A stretch of 64,000 nt of DNA from Perca fluviatilis (GCF_010015445.1 NC_053115.1:8539076-8603075), one strand, 5' to 3'; positions 10,890-21,496 are shown, counted from the first letter of the stretch. A program made the numbers and translations. The notes: generated by a model not told the origin, from the letters alone.

Positions 10890-13060
10890 TGTTGATTCCC
10901 CGTCCTTCTTACCATGAAACTCAGCTTCGCCATGCCGGAAAGCATTAGGGATTTGCAGATCAATCAAAGGGCTTCTTTTCCCAAATTTAGCAAAGAGAAA
11001 GCACTAAACATATCGGCCTTACCGTAGATTACGTAGAAAAGCATGTCCGCCTGCCTGTTCCAGTTTTACAGCTGGTACAAAGAAGCATCAGGGTGTTTTA
11101 ACTTTGAGAGAAAGAGGCAGTTTTACTGTCAAAACGACACAAATATTCTCGCCAGTTGATGCTGAAATTCAGAGAGGAATTTGTGGTGGGAGACGACGTG
11201 GGATCCTCAGGCTGCGCTACAATTTCAGCATCAATGAAAGTATTTCACAAATTTCCTGGTTGAAAAGACACTGGCTATTCCTTCGTCCGACGATTACAGG
11301 CGTCAGTTCAAAAATTCTCGAGCTGCTCAATCTTCAATGGCTGGAATGGTTGGAATGTATTCAAAAAACATTACCCGCATGCTCTAAACCGCTGAAAAGA
11401 AAATTGGTATCAGACTTTGTCGATGGTTAATGCCACCATAGAGGGGTTAGACTTCGCTCCTATGAATTTCAAGGATGTTTCTTTTATCATGGCGGTACAA
11501 CCTACTTGTTTCGTAACTCCATGATATCTGCCCAACATGACAGGGATCGTCTCTTGGAGTGAAAAATGCATCTCGGGCTAGGCCTGTGAGAAGCTTCATC
11601 AGTTGAGTCCACGCGATGGATTGCATACAGAGGCGATGTCGAGCATGCGGGACTCCCTGATGAAAAACACACGCTAAGTGCGTAGTTAGTTTTGCGAAAA
11701 AAGCCTATCCACCTGAACCTCTGGTTCCTCGGTAGCGACTGTAATGGGCTGGACTAGCCATTGAGGCTACTGTACACTGCAGGTGTAGACTAACCTGTGC
11801 ATGGGTAATGTTACGTCATTGTATCCGCAGACTAAGCTAACGCAATAGGCTCATACCCTATTAGCCTATCCGTAATAATTCATAGAAATGACAACTTTAG
11901 CTGATCAGAGCAACCGTGATTCCCCTAAGAGGGCTCTGTATTTTCCTCGTTACCTTATAAAACAGCTTAAGGTAAATTAGTGCTCACTCTGTCAGCGTAT
12001 GCTCAGAGACAATAATCAGAGCGACTCATGTAGTCATGATGACGTGCCAGAGCTCTGACCGAGGGTTTGGGTAGTAGCAGAGCTGCACAAAGCGTGTACA
12101 GATGGGTTACAAGGCGTCGAAACTCTTAGGTCTGGCACTTTGAGGCACAGAGCAGCAATCTTTTGTCGGCGGCTATCATCACACCTTTGAAGGGTAAACA
12201 GGAAGGTTTGTGGGCCGGAGCCGTGACGCTGAGAGTAGGAAAAATACATCAGAGACTACAATCGCATCGCGGCATCAGGTTAAACCCAGAAAAAAATTGA
12301 GACAATCCGTAAAGAGACAGGTGTCCGCGGCTTGTCTGAACGTTTTGTAAGTAAGTTTGCGTGAGAGAAGTAATTTGGTTCAAACCACACTCGCTGTCGT
12401 CCTAACACTTTTTCACTTCTTTAGTGTTTTCTTGACAATACACTCTAAAACACGCGGTCGTTTTTACCAACAAAACTATGGGCGCTACGTGAAAGCACTG
12501 ATTCAGTGGTTGTATAATGACAGGTGTGTAGTCCCCCAGGTCGAAGCAGTAATGTTTACATCGCTATGCTTACCACCGCCACGGGCGTCTGAAATTGTAC
12601 AGTTATTTAGAAAGGCTTTCGCAACAGAACATTCTCTACGTGGAGCCACGGACAGCTTGATCTATGTGATAAAAAGCGTTCTATACCTCTGAGCCTGGGT
12701 AATTATCCCCGGTGACCTCACCGGATGAATTTCGCCGGGCGACACAATACATGACTATTTGTAGCCGCTGGTCCAAAGAGCTACCCTACCAGATCAAAAA
12801 TGAGGAAAAAGTGGTGATGAAAGTTAAAGGTATTACACAGACGAAATGCAGTGAACTGATCAATTTTGACAGCACAAAAGAATTGGTCGAGGCTATCTTG
12901 AGGGGTCTAAGGAAAGATTCCTTGAAACGCCGAAGACAGACTAGCAAAACGTGATAAAAACGGATTTCTGTTGAAAAACGCTACATTCAAGAAAAAGTTA
13001 GAGCCCGTGGTAACGACAAGAGACGGCATTTTCACGTCACAACTCTGCCTTTTGTTATTA
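10890..13060 (+). pseudogene. Polinton family B DNA polymerase, 3' part, broken
   Basis: The intact protein would copy the element's DNA by protein priming. Fragments in three frames follow the order of Polinton polymerases. A piece at 10,914 reads TMKLSFAMPESIRDL, then QINQRASFPKF (exonuclease region). At 11,160 comes LKFREEFVV. At 12,648 ATDSLIYVIKS lies where the catalytic YxDTDS motif belongs; its first Asp is not in this frame because of a local indel. At about 12,820 come KVVMKVKGITQT and SELINFDSTKELV, and near 12,970 LLKNATFKKK, typical of the C-terminus. The roughly 950 bases from 11,700 to 12,640 are poorly readable. The N-terminal half is absent, cut by the A1 junction. The ATPase follows immediately. 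Confidence 0.85.
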
Positions 13061-13065
13061 GCTGC

Positions 13066-13725
13066 ATGATGGAGCAGATTGATTTTAATCCAAGACTAAA
13101 GGTTCCATTTTCATGTTTGGTAGTGGGCCCAAGTGGGTTGTGGTAAAACCTATTTTATTAAATCTGTACTGGAAAAAATGTGAACGTGTGATGGACGCTG
13201 TACCGGAAAAATATTGTATGGATTTATACAAGTTATCAACCCATGTATGATGAAATGAAGAAAATGAATAAAAGAATTACATTTCTGGAAGGACTCTCCG
13301 ATTCTTTGATCTATTACTCAATCTGTTTCCCTCTGACCATTCACATCTCGTCATCCCTGACGACGTCATATTTCAGGCAGGTGACCATCCTGAAGGTGGC
13401 GAAAATATTCACGCATAATCGACATCACAAAAGGATGAGCTCCATGATGTTGACTCAAAATGTATTCCATAAAGGTAACACAGCCGCATAATCAGTTTTA
13501 AACTGTAATTACCTCGTCTATATTTAAAACCCCGCGCACCAACTGCAGATGAGGGTCCTAGCACATCAGATGTTTCCCTCACAAAAACAGTTTTTCCTGG
13601 AAAGTTTTCAAGATGCTACCAAGTCAGCGACGGGTATTTAATTTTTGGACCTCACACCTTCATGCCCAGAACGTTACAGAGTGCGCACGGGATACTTCCC
13701 ACCAGCAGACGACGGTTTCTACATC
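13066..13725 (+). pseudogene. Polinton packaging ATPase (FtsK/HerA type), broken
   Basis: This P-loop ATPase would pump DNA into the capsid. From the ATG at 13,066 the frame reads to CLVVGPSG, the first half of a Walker A loop. An extra base shifts the frame and the loop continues as CGKTYFIKSVLEKM before a stop. Further fragments in family order are MYDEMKKMNKRITFLEGLSD (13,243), MMLTQNVFHKGN (about 13,440), RVLAHQMFPSQKQFFLESF (about 13,552) and DLTPSCPERYRVRTGYFP (13,648). Length of about 220 codons fits the family. At least four frame breaks or stops are present. It lies directly downstream of the polymerase, as in many Polintons. Confidence 0.9.
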
Positions 13726-13729
13726 GCTA

Positions 13730-14093
13730 AAACAACAATAGACCTTCATTATGTCGGAGCGGTTAAAAGGAACGCTCTGTTACTAAAAGCCTTGTACCAC
13801 CACGAAGCCTTCAAAGCGCAAAGACATTTTAAAACACTGCTCACCTGATTTTCTGCAGGCCTTGTGCGAATTATCTCTTAATCTTTGAAAGGGCATCTAA
13901 AGGTGTCCCCTTCTCAATACAGACAACTGGAAGGTCAAAAGAATATTATAAGGTTGTTGGCAGATAAAAACCAGCTTAAAGCGTAAACATCAGGTTCTGA
14001 AAAAAAACAAACTGGGGTTTTATCCTTCCTCTGCTTCTCGCAAGTGCCTATTCTCGGAAATCTACTAGGTGGGCTGATTCCGGAAGGCTAAGA
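13730..14093 (+). pseudogene. Small basic ORF after the ATPase, broken
   Basis: Fragments read VKRNALLLKALYHHEAFK, KVSPSQYRQLEGQKNII and RLLADKNQLK, then a hydrophobic end PILGNLLGGLIPEG and a stop near 14,091. A small basic protein with a glycine-rich hydrophobic tail is often found beside the ATPase in Polintons and adintoviruses and has been compared with adenovirus core protein X. That parallel rests on position and composition only. The frame runs on from the ATPase frame because the ATPase stop is lost. At least three frame breaks. Confidence 0.5.
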
Positions 14094-14113
14094 GGAGAAG
14101 AAAAAATTAATAA

Positions 14114-14838
14114 TATGGCTCTAAAGGCTACCAAGAAAATGTATTTGATTTCCCCAGCAGCTGAGTAAAATGACTAGACCAGAGCCATCCATCAGACAGA
14201 CAGCCAAGATGATTTGAATGAGAAAATGACGCCCGTATTAAATGATCCAAGATTGAATTCGTATGAAAAGCTAAAAGATACTCGTTGCTGATGTTACGCT
14301 ATCTCCACTTTGCTCAAACAAAATGAAAGAGCGTCATAGGGTTTTCCCTCTTCTATCCGGATGTCGCACTAAAGTCAACACTCTGCATCCTCATCAGATG
14401 CACCAGCTGCCGATGCACCAGTAGATGGTGCTGATGGTGGTGTAGCAGCAGCATCAGCACCGGACCCCCAATCCCTATTGGATGAGGCTGCAAGCGATGT
14501 GATAACAAAACCTGCCCCCGCAACGGACCGAAAAACGCCTCTCTACATTATGCAGAAATTAGCCGCAAATGACGGAGATGGTCCTCTAGAGGGGTAAATT
14601 TATTTACAGTGCGCTCTGTCGTAAAAGGCTCTCATATGATAGATTTATTCAAAAATCGAGCGCCTAATAAGAAGAAAACACAAACAATGCCAAAAGGATG
14701 GACTGGTTTCTTAAATACTTTATGTCAGTGCTCAACATTCCCGTTTCGATGGTGAAAAATCCGCGCGCGGGCGGGAACAGTACAGACAACTCAGAATGGA
14801 CGGGAGATGGTTTTGAAGAAAAATCACCGGCGGCATAA
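14114..14838 (+). pseudogene. Polinton conserved ORF of unknown function, broken
   Basis: The ATG at 14,114 gives MALKATKKMYLISPAAE and a stop. Later pieces read TRPEPSIRQTAK, MTPVLNDPRLNSYEKLKD, an Ala/Pro/Asp-rich linker (SSDAPAADAPVDGADGG), TDRKTPLYIMQKLAANDGDG, and a basic end around VSMVKNPRAG. The mix of a helical N-terminal half, low-complexity linker and basic C-terminus recurs in fish Polintons downstream of the ATPase; I know of no established function. It is the last + gene, and an AATAAA follows at 14,928. Confidence 0.5.
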
Positions 14839-14927
14839 AAAGACAAAAAATCCCCAAGATGGTCTAATGTGGATTAAGGTTTTAAACTTGTAAATGAAGA
14901 GAATTTCCGTACACACTGTCATTTTCT

Positions 14928-14943
14928 AATAAAGCATTTTATT
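14928..14943. terminator. Convergent poly(A) signals between the two Polinton gene blocks
   Basis: AATAAA on + (14,928-14,933) is followed five bases later by its reverse complement tttatt (14,938-14,943), giving AATAAA on -. They sit in the gap between the last + ORF and the last - ORF, as expected for opposed transcription units sharing a terminator region. Confidence 0.7.
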
Positions 14944-15015
14944 AATCACAAGTTTATGGTTACAGCGTTTGTTTGTTTTTCATGTTTTACAAGTGATAAC
15001 AATCTTTAAACATTT

Positions 15016-15526
15016 TCAGAGAGCATACACTATGATGAAAAGATTCTGAGCTGGTACGGCACGGCATCTTTGATATTTATTCACAAAAAGTAGATACCAT
15101 GCGGTCGTTTTATAGACATCGCCAACATGATACAAGCCCAAAATGTTATTATAAGATAAACCGCATGCGCGGTGACAGAGATAAAAACGCATGCTGTCCG
15201 CACACTATAGAGAAAAGTATGCTGGAGCTGGCGGTTGTGGTAGTGTAGCTTCGTACGACTTTCCAAAAATTGTAACAGCCTCGCTGGGTAATGAGCAAAA
15301 TCTGGCGGAAATCCATAAGAGTCGAAAAAAGTTGCACTCCGGCCTCTTCCAACGTCAGTACAGTCCAGTGCTCACCAGGCATGTAGGAAGGATAGAGTGT
15401 TCACTATAAAATAGGCTGGCAGGTTAAAGGTCTGGCTCGTGTGGTAGCTGATCACAAGCCCACACGCCGTGGAATGTGTCTCCTATAAGATGATGTAAAA
15501 GCCTTTCTTAGCTGATGATTATCCAT
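15016..15526 (-). pseudogene. Polinton adenain-like cysteine protease, broken
   Basis: The intact enzyme would mature capsid proteins. The likely start is the ATG at 15,526 (MDNHQLRKAF) and the stop lies at 15,016-15,018; 170 codons is slightly short for the family. One frame (15,382 down to 15,149) shows MPGEHW, with the His-Trp of the catalytic histidine motif, then EEAG, NFWKVV and VCGQHA, matching the catalytic cysteine region. A second frame supplies YHNRQLQHTF just upstream of the Cys. Frameshifts separate the pieces. The start lies next to the major capsid stop. Confidence 0.85.
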
Positions 15527-15530
15527 ATCT

Positions 15531-16841
15531 TTAATAATAATCCACCAACACCTGTCTTTTAGAGTTGATCTCCAGAATGGAATCGTAACAAGCCGTATAC
15601 TATTAACGTTGTTGTGTAAGGCAGAGGGACCCTGAAGCGGATTTCCAAGACGAAATTCCCTGAGGAAATGGGGCTCAAGCTTCGCTATCTTCGGTCGCTC
15701 CCAGATTGAACACCGAACAAAGAATAACCTTCGGTTAAATTCTCTACGGTAATGCTAAGAGGCAGATCCTTGAGGTGTCTCCCCAGTAGATGTAAACATG
15801 TTGTAATATTCTCTAACTGGAGCTGCCTGTGTTGAACGGGGCTGGGACCCTTAGCAGGCAGCTGCCTCCCATCCTGACACAGTGCAAGATATTCAATGTC
15901 ATTATGAAGAAAGTTAAACGGGGATAGGTCCCTTCTTCCTGAAAAAGAATCTACTCGAACCATGGCTAAAGCTAGATAGCTTGAGGCATAGCACCCAGAA
16001 ATAGGTTTTCCTGGTTACAGATCCTGGAATTTTCCGGTATGGAATAGGTCTTCACACAGCACGCGTGAGAGGCGGATAAAGAGCATTTCTTTCATCAGCG
16101 GGCGCGGACTCACGGCGTACGGCGGGGGAAACGGTGACCTTTTTAACAAACAACAGCGATGCCGGTATTATCTTTAGACAGAACTCGGAATCACGGAGCC
16201 CCATAAGACAAAATGCATCGTTGCTACGGATCAGTTTAATTCTCAAATCAACAGAGTTTAACATCAGTCTTCTAGAAAAAATATGTCACTATGTAATGGG
16301 CCCAAAGGTCCACTTCCGCAGATTCTGCGCTGAATTGACCTCTGGACTAACCCTCTGTTAGGACCATTATTTATTACCACAGAATCCATGGCTTCCGCGC
16401 TTCGTCTTGTGTAAAACAGACCGGCTCTTAAATTGACTCTTTAACGTCGTCTGAAAAGTTGAGCAAAGTTTCTATAATCGCCGATATGGATGCGTTGTAC
16501 TTGGACTGGGAAATTAATCTATCCCCCCCGAATGCCGTGATGATTGAAAAATGCATTCAGCGGGTGGATGAGCCCAACTGCTGTATCTGGTGGGATGTTT
16601 GACCCATCTTTCTCTGTAATTTTAACTCTGAGATGAAGCAGCGTGGTCGTTTTAAATCCGAGGGTAATACTTTCTCACCTCCAGGTATGTAAAATTCAAT
16701 CGGGAGGAGTCCGAAAGTGCTGATAAACGGGTGGTACTCTTGATACTTTTTATCCCTTACGGATAATTGTGTCATGGGAGCTGAAAAGAGGTCCAGCTCG
16801 GCCAGGGTACACTCTGCCGATTTCTGATGTAAGAGGGCCAT
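15531..16841 (-). pseudogene. Polinton major capsid protein (double jelly roll), broken
   Basis: This is the shell protein, known in databases through relatives of worm F54H12.2. The start at 16,841 opens MALLHQKSAECTLAELDLF followed by YQEYHPF, the conserved N-terminus. Then IETLLNFSDDV (about 16,490), VDLRIKLIRSNDAFCLM (16,264 downward), FNFLHNDIEYLALCQDGRQ and LPLSITVENLTEGYSLF (15,963-15,685), and ILEINSKRQVLVDYY before a stop at 15,531. About 437 codons, within the usual range for the F54H12.2 group. At least six frame breaks. The order penton - small ORF - capsid - protease on one strand is standard. Confidence 0.88.
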
Positions 16842-17195
16842 TGTTTGCAACGTGTAAAATATGCCTGGAGCTCTGTGCACCGATTCTTCCTGTTTCTCGC
16901 CGTCCTTTTGTCTGTATTGCGGCGCTGCTTTAAATGCGCGAAACAACCCTCTCACCTGGCGTGGCCTTGCTCTACGCGGACAAGACCATAATAAATAGCG
17001 GCTTCCTTTATTTTTGTTCTCTTGCAGTTTCCCCATAAATCCTTTCACTGCATCTGATGCAATGTTTGTAGCGGCTGTTTTAAGATGCGGTTTTGCTACA
17101 GCGAAACCTTTTCTTAGCGAAGAGGGCTAGCAAAGCGAAACAGCTTTAAAAATATTGAGCCTATACCTCGACCGTATATAACCGGAGCTCCATAA
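16842..17195 (-). pseudogene. Small glycine-rich virion ORF (pVI-like by position), broken
   Basis: One frame gives GRGIGSIFLKLFRFASPL and a stop. Another continues with an Ala-rich stretch leading to VKGFMGKLQENKNKG and ends just before the capsid start. A short ORF with a Gly-rich amphipathic N-terminus and basic C-terminus between penton and capsid genes is a regular Polinton/adintovirus feature, likened to adenovirus protein VI. I infer the role from position and composition. The frame of its C-terminal part runs into the capsid frame, hiding the boundary. Confidence 0.5.
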
Positions 17196-17270
17196 AACCG
17201 GTAACGCTCCCGCCACTTGACCTTCATAGTAGGCCACAAAACGGCGTGGTCTTCTTTGATATGAAGCATC

Positions 17271-18051
17271 TTACAAAGAACGTTGCACTGGTTTAAAGTG
17301 TAGTTTCACAATTGTTTTTCCAAAAACAAAATCCACGGGTTTGTTGGCGATCTGTTTTAATTTCGGCGCGTATGTTTTGATGTAATTTTTCGACAGCGGC
17401 ATATAATGGAGTGTATGGTACCGGAATGTTCGTTATGTCACCAAAGTCACCTTTCACATTCACGACACACCAAGCAGCGGTTGAGTAACTGTCGCCGAAC
17501 GCTTTGATACTGAATGATATCCGTGATAGACAAACAGGTTATATATGCCGCGTTTAAATCATACGGATATGTAGATGGTCGTTTGATAGCGGCCCACCAT
17601 TCATTAACTTTCAGACCGGAGCTGTAAGCGCAGAGGGGGGTACGTTTTGATTTTGTAAAGACCGCGCCCTTTGAAGTCAATCCGCTTGGTCACGCTTTTG
17701 TTGAAAGAGGCGCCAAAGGAGGCATCATATTTTTTAACCGCCGGACCAGGTATTCCAGGAGATCTTTAGGACGATTATAGTACGCCCCTCTGTTAAATTT
17801 TACACTCACCAAGGGCTGAGGCTCATCGGTCACTCGATTTCCAGTCAAAATAGGATGAATCTGCCGGTAAATTATACCCGGCCTGCGCGGATATATGATT
17901 TGCATAGGCCCACCAACCATTCGCCAAGCAAGTTCAATCGGTTTTGCCAAATCGATTGTGTAACAACTGCTAGTATTACTTTTTAAATATTTCCTTACTG
18001 GCGCGGGAAGGCAGAGTCACATAAAAGCCCCTCAGAGGTGGTGTGTTCCAT
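17271..18051 (-). pseudogene. Polinton penton-like minor capsid protein, broken
   Basis: It would form the capsid vertices (single jelly roll). The ATG at 18,051 opens the gene; the adjacent frame reads RGFYVTLPSRASKEIF, the recognisable start of the family. Next come DLAKPIELA and MQIIYPRRPG in the usual spacing, then EPQPLVSVKFNRGAYYN, an ORF at 17,680-17,447 with VNEWWAAIKRPSTYPYDLN, and a C-terminal piece PLSKNYIKTYAPKLKQI then VDFVFGKTIVKLHF with a stop at 17,271. About 260 codons. Frameshifts lie near 17,970, 17,690 and 17,440. Confidence 0.72.
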
Positions 18052-18102
18052 GATTCTCTATTGAGTGCGCAGTGATGGACCGGTCTTTGTACACAGAGGT
18101 TT

Positions 18103-19183
18103 TTATATACCGACCACATCAGCCAATTTAACCCAGCTGTTAAATTTTGTCGGCCAGTTTTTCCATTGCACAAAAGCCTGTTTTTCTCCCTTTGACAGTG
18201 CGGCGTTTTAGGATTTTTTCCACTTTTGAAACATTTTGTTGACGGCCATTTTTACTTTTGCATCTCTGCTTCCATAAAATGACCCTCGACAGGCTCGCCG
18301 CCATCAAAGTCTACTAATTTATATACGGAGGTGTTACGGGGAATACGTTCGGTCACTGTAAAGACTTCGTCATTCGAAAACTCTGCTCTCGTATTTTTTA
18401 CCGAAAACGCCTTCACTTTCGACAGACGGACCAGACCCTTTCTTAAAAAGCCATCTTTATTTTATTCCTGCGACGAGGAGCAAAAGGTGCCGTACAGATT
18501 GTGGAACACTTGATCGGTGTTCTCCGCTGTGACCTCCATAGGAGTCATTTTAATAGAGGTGTGATAACTGTTATTATAATTCTGTAACCCAGGTCTGGTA
18601 AGACGTTGAGGTATCGTCTGGTGTTGTGAGCAGTAAAATATTTATACATGCGAAGTTTTCAGAGGCGCGTTGTAACGCTCAACAACCGACGCTTTTAAGT
18701 CACCGCCGTCCTAAAATGTTTGATGTTGTGTTTCTTCATCAGAGTCTCAAATTTCTTGTTGAAAAACTCTTTTCCGGCATCCGTTTTGTAGCTTTAGAGG
18801 TATTAAACTTTCTTGAAACACCGACTGAAATGCTTTTACCACTTCCGGAGGTACTTCCTCTTCAACGCACGCACATATGCTTTTTCGAAAATACATCTAT
18901 GACGGTCAGTAAATAATTAACCGTCATTATGTTCTGCCAAGGCTTGCATGTCACAGAGATCGGCTTGGAATTGATTTAAAGGCTTAGTAACAAATTACTC
19001 GGTTTCTTTTGAAATGTACTCTGGCAGGCTTATGCAATGTATAAGCATCTTGCTCTGCTAAAAATCTCTCTAACTTCCTGAACACTGACATTTTCGCCAG
19101 TCTCATCCTTTACACCCTGATCGGAGTCGTTTTACACTTCCATAGCTGGCTGGATTTAGAGGATCGTAATACACTTTTTCCAT
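18103..19183 (-). pseudogene. Polinton retroviral-type integrase, broken
   Basis: The intact enzyme would insert the element. From the ATG at 19,183 the frame reads VYYDPLNPASYGSVKRL. The DDE residues are visible in separate fragments: QFQADLCDMQAL (first D, about 18,960), KTDAGKEFFNKKFE (second D, about 18,785) and ASVVERYN (E, about 18,690). Then YKYFTAHNTRRYLNVLPDL, SYHTSIKMTP, and a C-terminal VYKLVDF region near 18,310. The tail FVQWKNWPTKFNSWV (about 18,160) is chromo-like, as in other Polinton and Ty3/gypsy integrases. The stop is at 18,103. About 360 codons, normal for the family; at least seven frame breaks. This gene separates the element from adenoviruses. Confidence 0.93.
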
Positions 19184-19255
19184 CACACGTTTCTTGCCAT
19201 CCTTTCCTCTGAGACCTCAACAGTTCTCTAAGACATCCGTATGCAAGAATGAGTC

Positions 19256-19283
19256 TTTATTCATTTTTTTTTTTTTTTTTTTT
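19256..19283 (-). terminator. Poly(A) signal and T-run behind accessory ORF
   Basis: On the minus strand AATAAA lies at 19,256-19,261, next to a 21-base A run (T on +). It is downstream of the accessory ORF beginning at 20,394. Two imperfect 45-bp direct repeats ('aaaagaaatattcaa.gataca') follow at about 19,333 and 19,437. Confidence 0.5.
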
Positions 19284-19489
19284 TCCTTTATTTACAAAAG
19301 ATTGTAGATACAACATGTCATTCAAGTTTTGTTGAAAAGAAATATTCAAGGATACACACTGGATTACATATGTTAAAAACACTGTGATATTTTGTTGAAA
19401 AGAAAAAATACAATTCTTAAAACAGATATAAAGATAAAAAGAAATATTCAAAGATACATGCAGGTTACATATGTTTAAAAGTAAATGTC

Positions 19490-20394
19490 ACGCATTTAAA
19501 AACGTGATTTTTTTTTTTTTTTGGTTTTGTTTTCCGTTCTAAATATGGTAAAATATAACTCTTATGAGTCCTCATAACACTCGGTAACAAACGCAGTTGG
19601 AAGATTTTCACAGAATCCTGACCAATCAAATTGTCGTACATCTCGGTGATGGGATCAAAGATCTTCTTTGCTAGTTTCAGTTCATGTAGTAGCGTCTCTG
19701 CTACCATGCGCACTCTGAAATCTTCTGTTTCGGGCGTGCGTACACGTAACAGACGTTGAATAGCTGGAATGAAACGAGGTGTTATGAGTCTTTTCATCAA
19801 ACGATAGAAGTTGTCCCCGTAAAAGTTGTCAGCCAATGCTTCCAGGCAGTCATGCGCCTCTGGCTCGGATGCTCAATCGTGGATCCATGACACAGAGCCC
19901 GTCTGTCTTTGTGTATAATCAAGTTGAGAAGGTGAAAACGGGTTGATTTGACGGTGTCGATGAGGGACAGAAGATACCCACCCATCGGTCTCATCTTCCT
20001 GGCAGTACTCCTGTTTGTCCGGATTAGGGCTTTCAGGGCTCTCCTCCTCCTCCTCCATCTCATCCTCCTCCACTGAGGAAGGAGGACCTTCGACTCCTCC
20101 GACTCCTTCTCCGACTCTGAACCGCCCTCCAGCACTTCTCCTCACAGACCACTTTAGCAGGGTTTCCCTCCTCAGATTGACTGTCCGGAGGCATGTCAAA
20201 TGTCTCAGACTCCCCGATATAGCAGTGTAGGCAGCGTTCAGCTTCATAATCGTATAATCCACCCTGTCTGTCTCGGGGAGGGCGGCGGGCCTTGGAGGTC
20301 ATGCCCGTCTGTCTCTGAGGAGGTGAAGAGGACCCGCGGTGTAAGTGTGTTTTGTCCAGGGTGTAAGGGGTCTCTTTGTTGCTGAGTCGAACAT
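19490..20394 (-). pseudogene. Polinton accessory ORF 1, unknown function, frameshifted
   Basis: The likely start is the ATG at 20,394 (MFDSATKRPLTPWTKHTY). A frameshift leads to the frame 20,302-20,060 (RPPRDRQGGLYDYEAERCLH, then an acidic GESETFDMPPDSQSEE). Another frame gives an acidic Ser/Glu/Pro-rich stretch (DEMEEEEESPESPNPD). A final frame (19,836-19,465) is helical and well formed: MADNFYGDNFYRLMKRLI, PAIQRLLRV, ETLLHELKLAKKIFDP, ending in a lysine-rich tail. I do not recognise the family. Position at the element end, beyond the integrase, matches the variable accessory genes of Polintons. Confidence 0.45.
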
Positions 20395-20458
20395 TGTTGT
20401 AATCTTTCTTTCTTCCCCGTTGAACATCTTACCATGTTCTGTCACTGTCTGCTTCAGT

Positions 20459-20465
20459 CTTTATA
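20459..20465 (-). promoter_or_regulatory. TATA-like box for accessory ORF 1
   Basis: TATAAAG on the minus strand, about 65 bp upstream of the ATG at 20,394. Position fits a core promoter; weak evidence alone. Confidence 0.4.
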
Positions 20466-20745
20466 CTATTGTAAGGGGGTGTGGTTAGGAAAATTCTGGA
20501 ACGGGCTAGTTTGGAAACTTCTGGAAAAAAGGTGTGGTATGCGGGCTGGTAAAAAAAAAAAATTCAAAAGTTTAGAGTTTTTTTCACAACCAGTGTATTT
20601 TTCCACCCCGGCGGCTGCTATGGAAGAGATTGGTCAATCTATCCCCCACCTCCATCAGTCTGTCAGCCCATTCCAATGCTGGTAAGGCAAGCACGGTTCT
20701 GAATAAGCCGCACTCTGTATTAAATCTTTGCAAAACAAAGAGGTC

Positions 20746-21404
20746 ACAGGATCTCGTGTGTCCGAATCTCTGAGAGCAGAAGGGCCTGGAACCACGCGCT
20801 CCCACGGCTGTGGTTAACAGAGGGCCATGTTGATCCACAGATGATGTTCATCTTAGACAGGTCGCTATCGCTGGGATAATTATCCATTCTAGGACGCTCC
20901 CCCTCGGGCTTGTCTTCAGTGCTGCTACCGATGTTCACCGACACTTCCTCCTCTTTACATTCTATCAAAACAGTCTGAGTCTCTTTATCCTGAGTAGCGG
21001 TAGTCGGGTTCTCGGAGTTGCTCTGATCAGTACCAAATTGTAGGATCGTCTTCATCACCCCCCAGTCGTCAAAGCTCATTTTCACCATGACTGTAGAAGG
21101 AGTCAGCATCTCCCCTTCCTTCAACTGATAAAAGCAAAGTTCACCTTCTTCATACTTGAAGACATACCCCCAGGCCCCACACATACCACTAGCTTGTAGA
21201 GGCCATTCTTCATGCAGAGATTCTGGACGGGGGCATCTGGCCACGCACACAGGATACACTACACATTTCTTTGGAGCCCTCGGGTGTCGTAACAGAATCT
21301 TGGAACATTGTTATTGGAGTCTCACAGATCAGCGAAGAAGCCCACCGGCTGGAAGTGCCTCCTTGGTACGGACTCAATGGAGCGGTTACTTCTTCAGCAG
21401 ACAT
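20746..21404 (-). pseudogene. Polinton accessory ORF 2, possible PC4-like domain, frameshifted
   Basis: The ATG at 21,404 opens MSAEEVTAPLSPYQGG and reads 64 codons to a stop at 21,210. An overlapping frame takes over at about 21,250 (CPRPESLHEEWPLQASGMC) and runs open to 20,746. Its middle, GYVFKYEEGELCFYQL then EGEMLTPSTVMVKMSFDDWG, has the spacing 'EGEM-x-P ... W-x-x-x-K' seen in PC4/p15 single-strand DNA-binding coactivators. The C-terminal part is acidic and Ser/Thr-rich. The PC4 idea rests on one short resemblance. A single frameshift separates the two halves, so this is the least damaged gene of the element. Confidence 0.45.
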
Positions 21405-21487
21405 CTCTCGCTACGTTACTCAAACTTACATTCATGCTGTGTGTAGAATGAAAACCTATCTTTCTCTGTTTCAAACGGGGAAGAAAC

Positions 21488-21496
21488 CCTTTTATG
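21488..21496 (-). promoter_or_regulatory. TATA-like box for accessory ORF 2
   Basis: CATAAAAGG on the minus strand lies about 85 bp upstream of the ATG at 21,404, similar in placement to the box in front of accessory ORF 1. Confidence 0.4.

Noticed and set aside
12034..12692. Independent ORFs at 12,034-12,249 (-) and 12,357-12,692 (+) as separate genes
   Set aside because: They lie inside the decayed polymerase; the + frame runs into ATDSLIYV, part of the polymerase motif.
19797..20262. Frames at 19,797-20,135 and 19,873-20,262 (-) as separate genes
   Set aside because: They overlap each other and read as shifted pieces of one accessory ORF.
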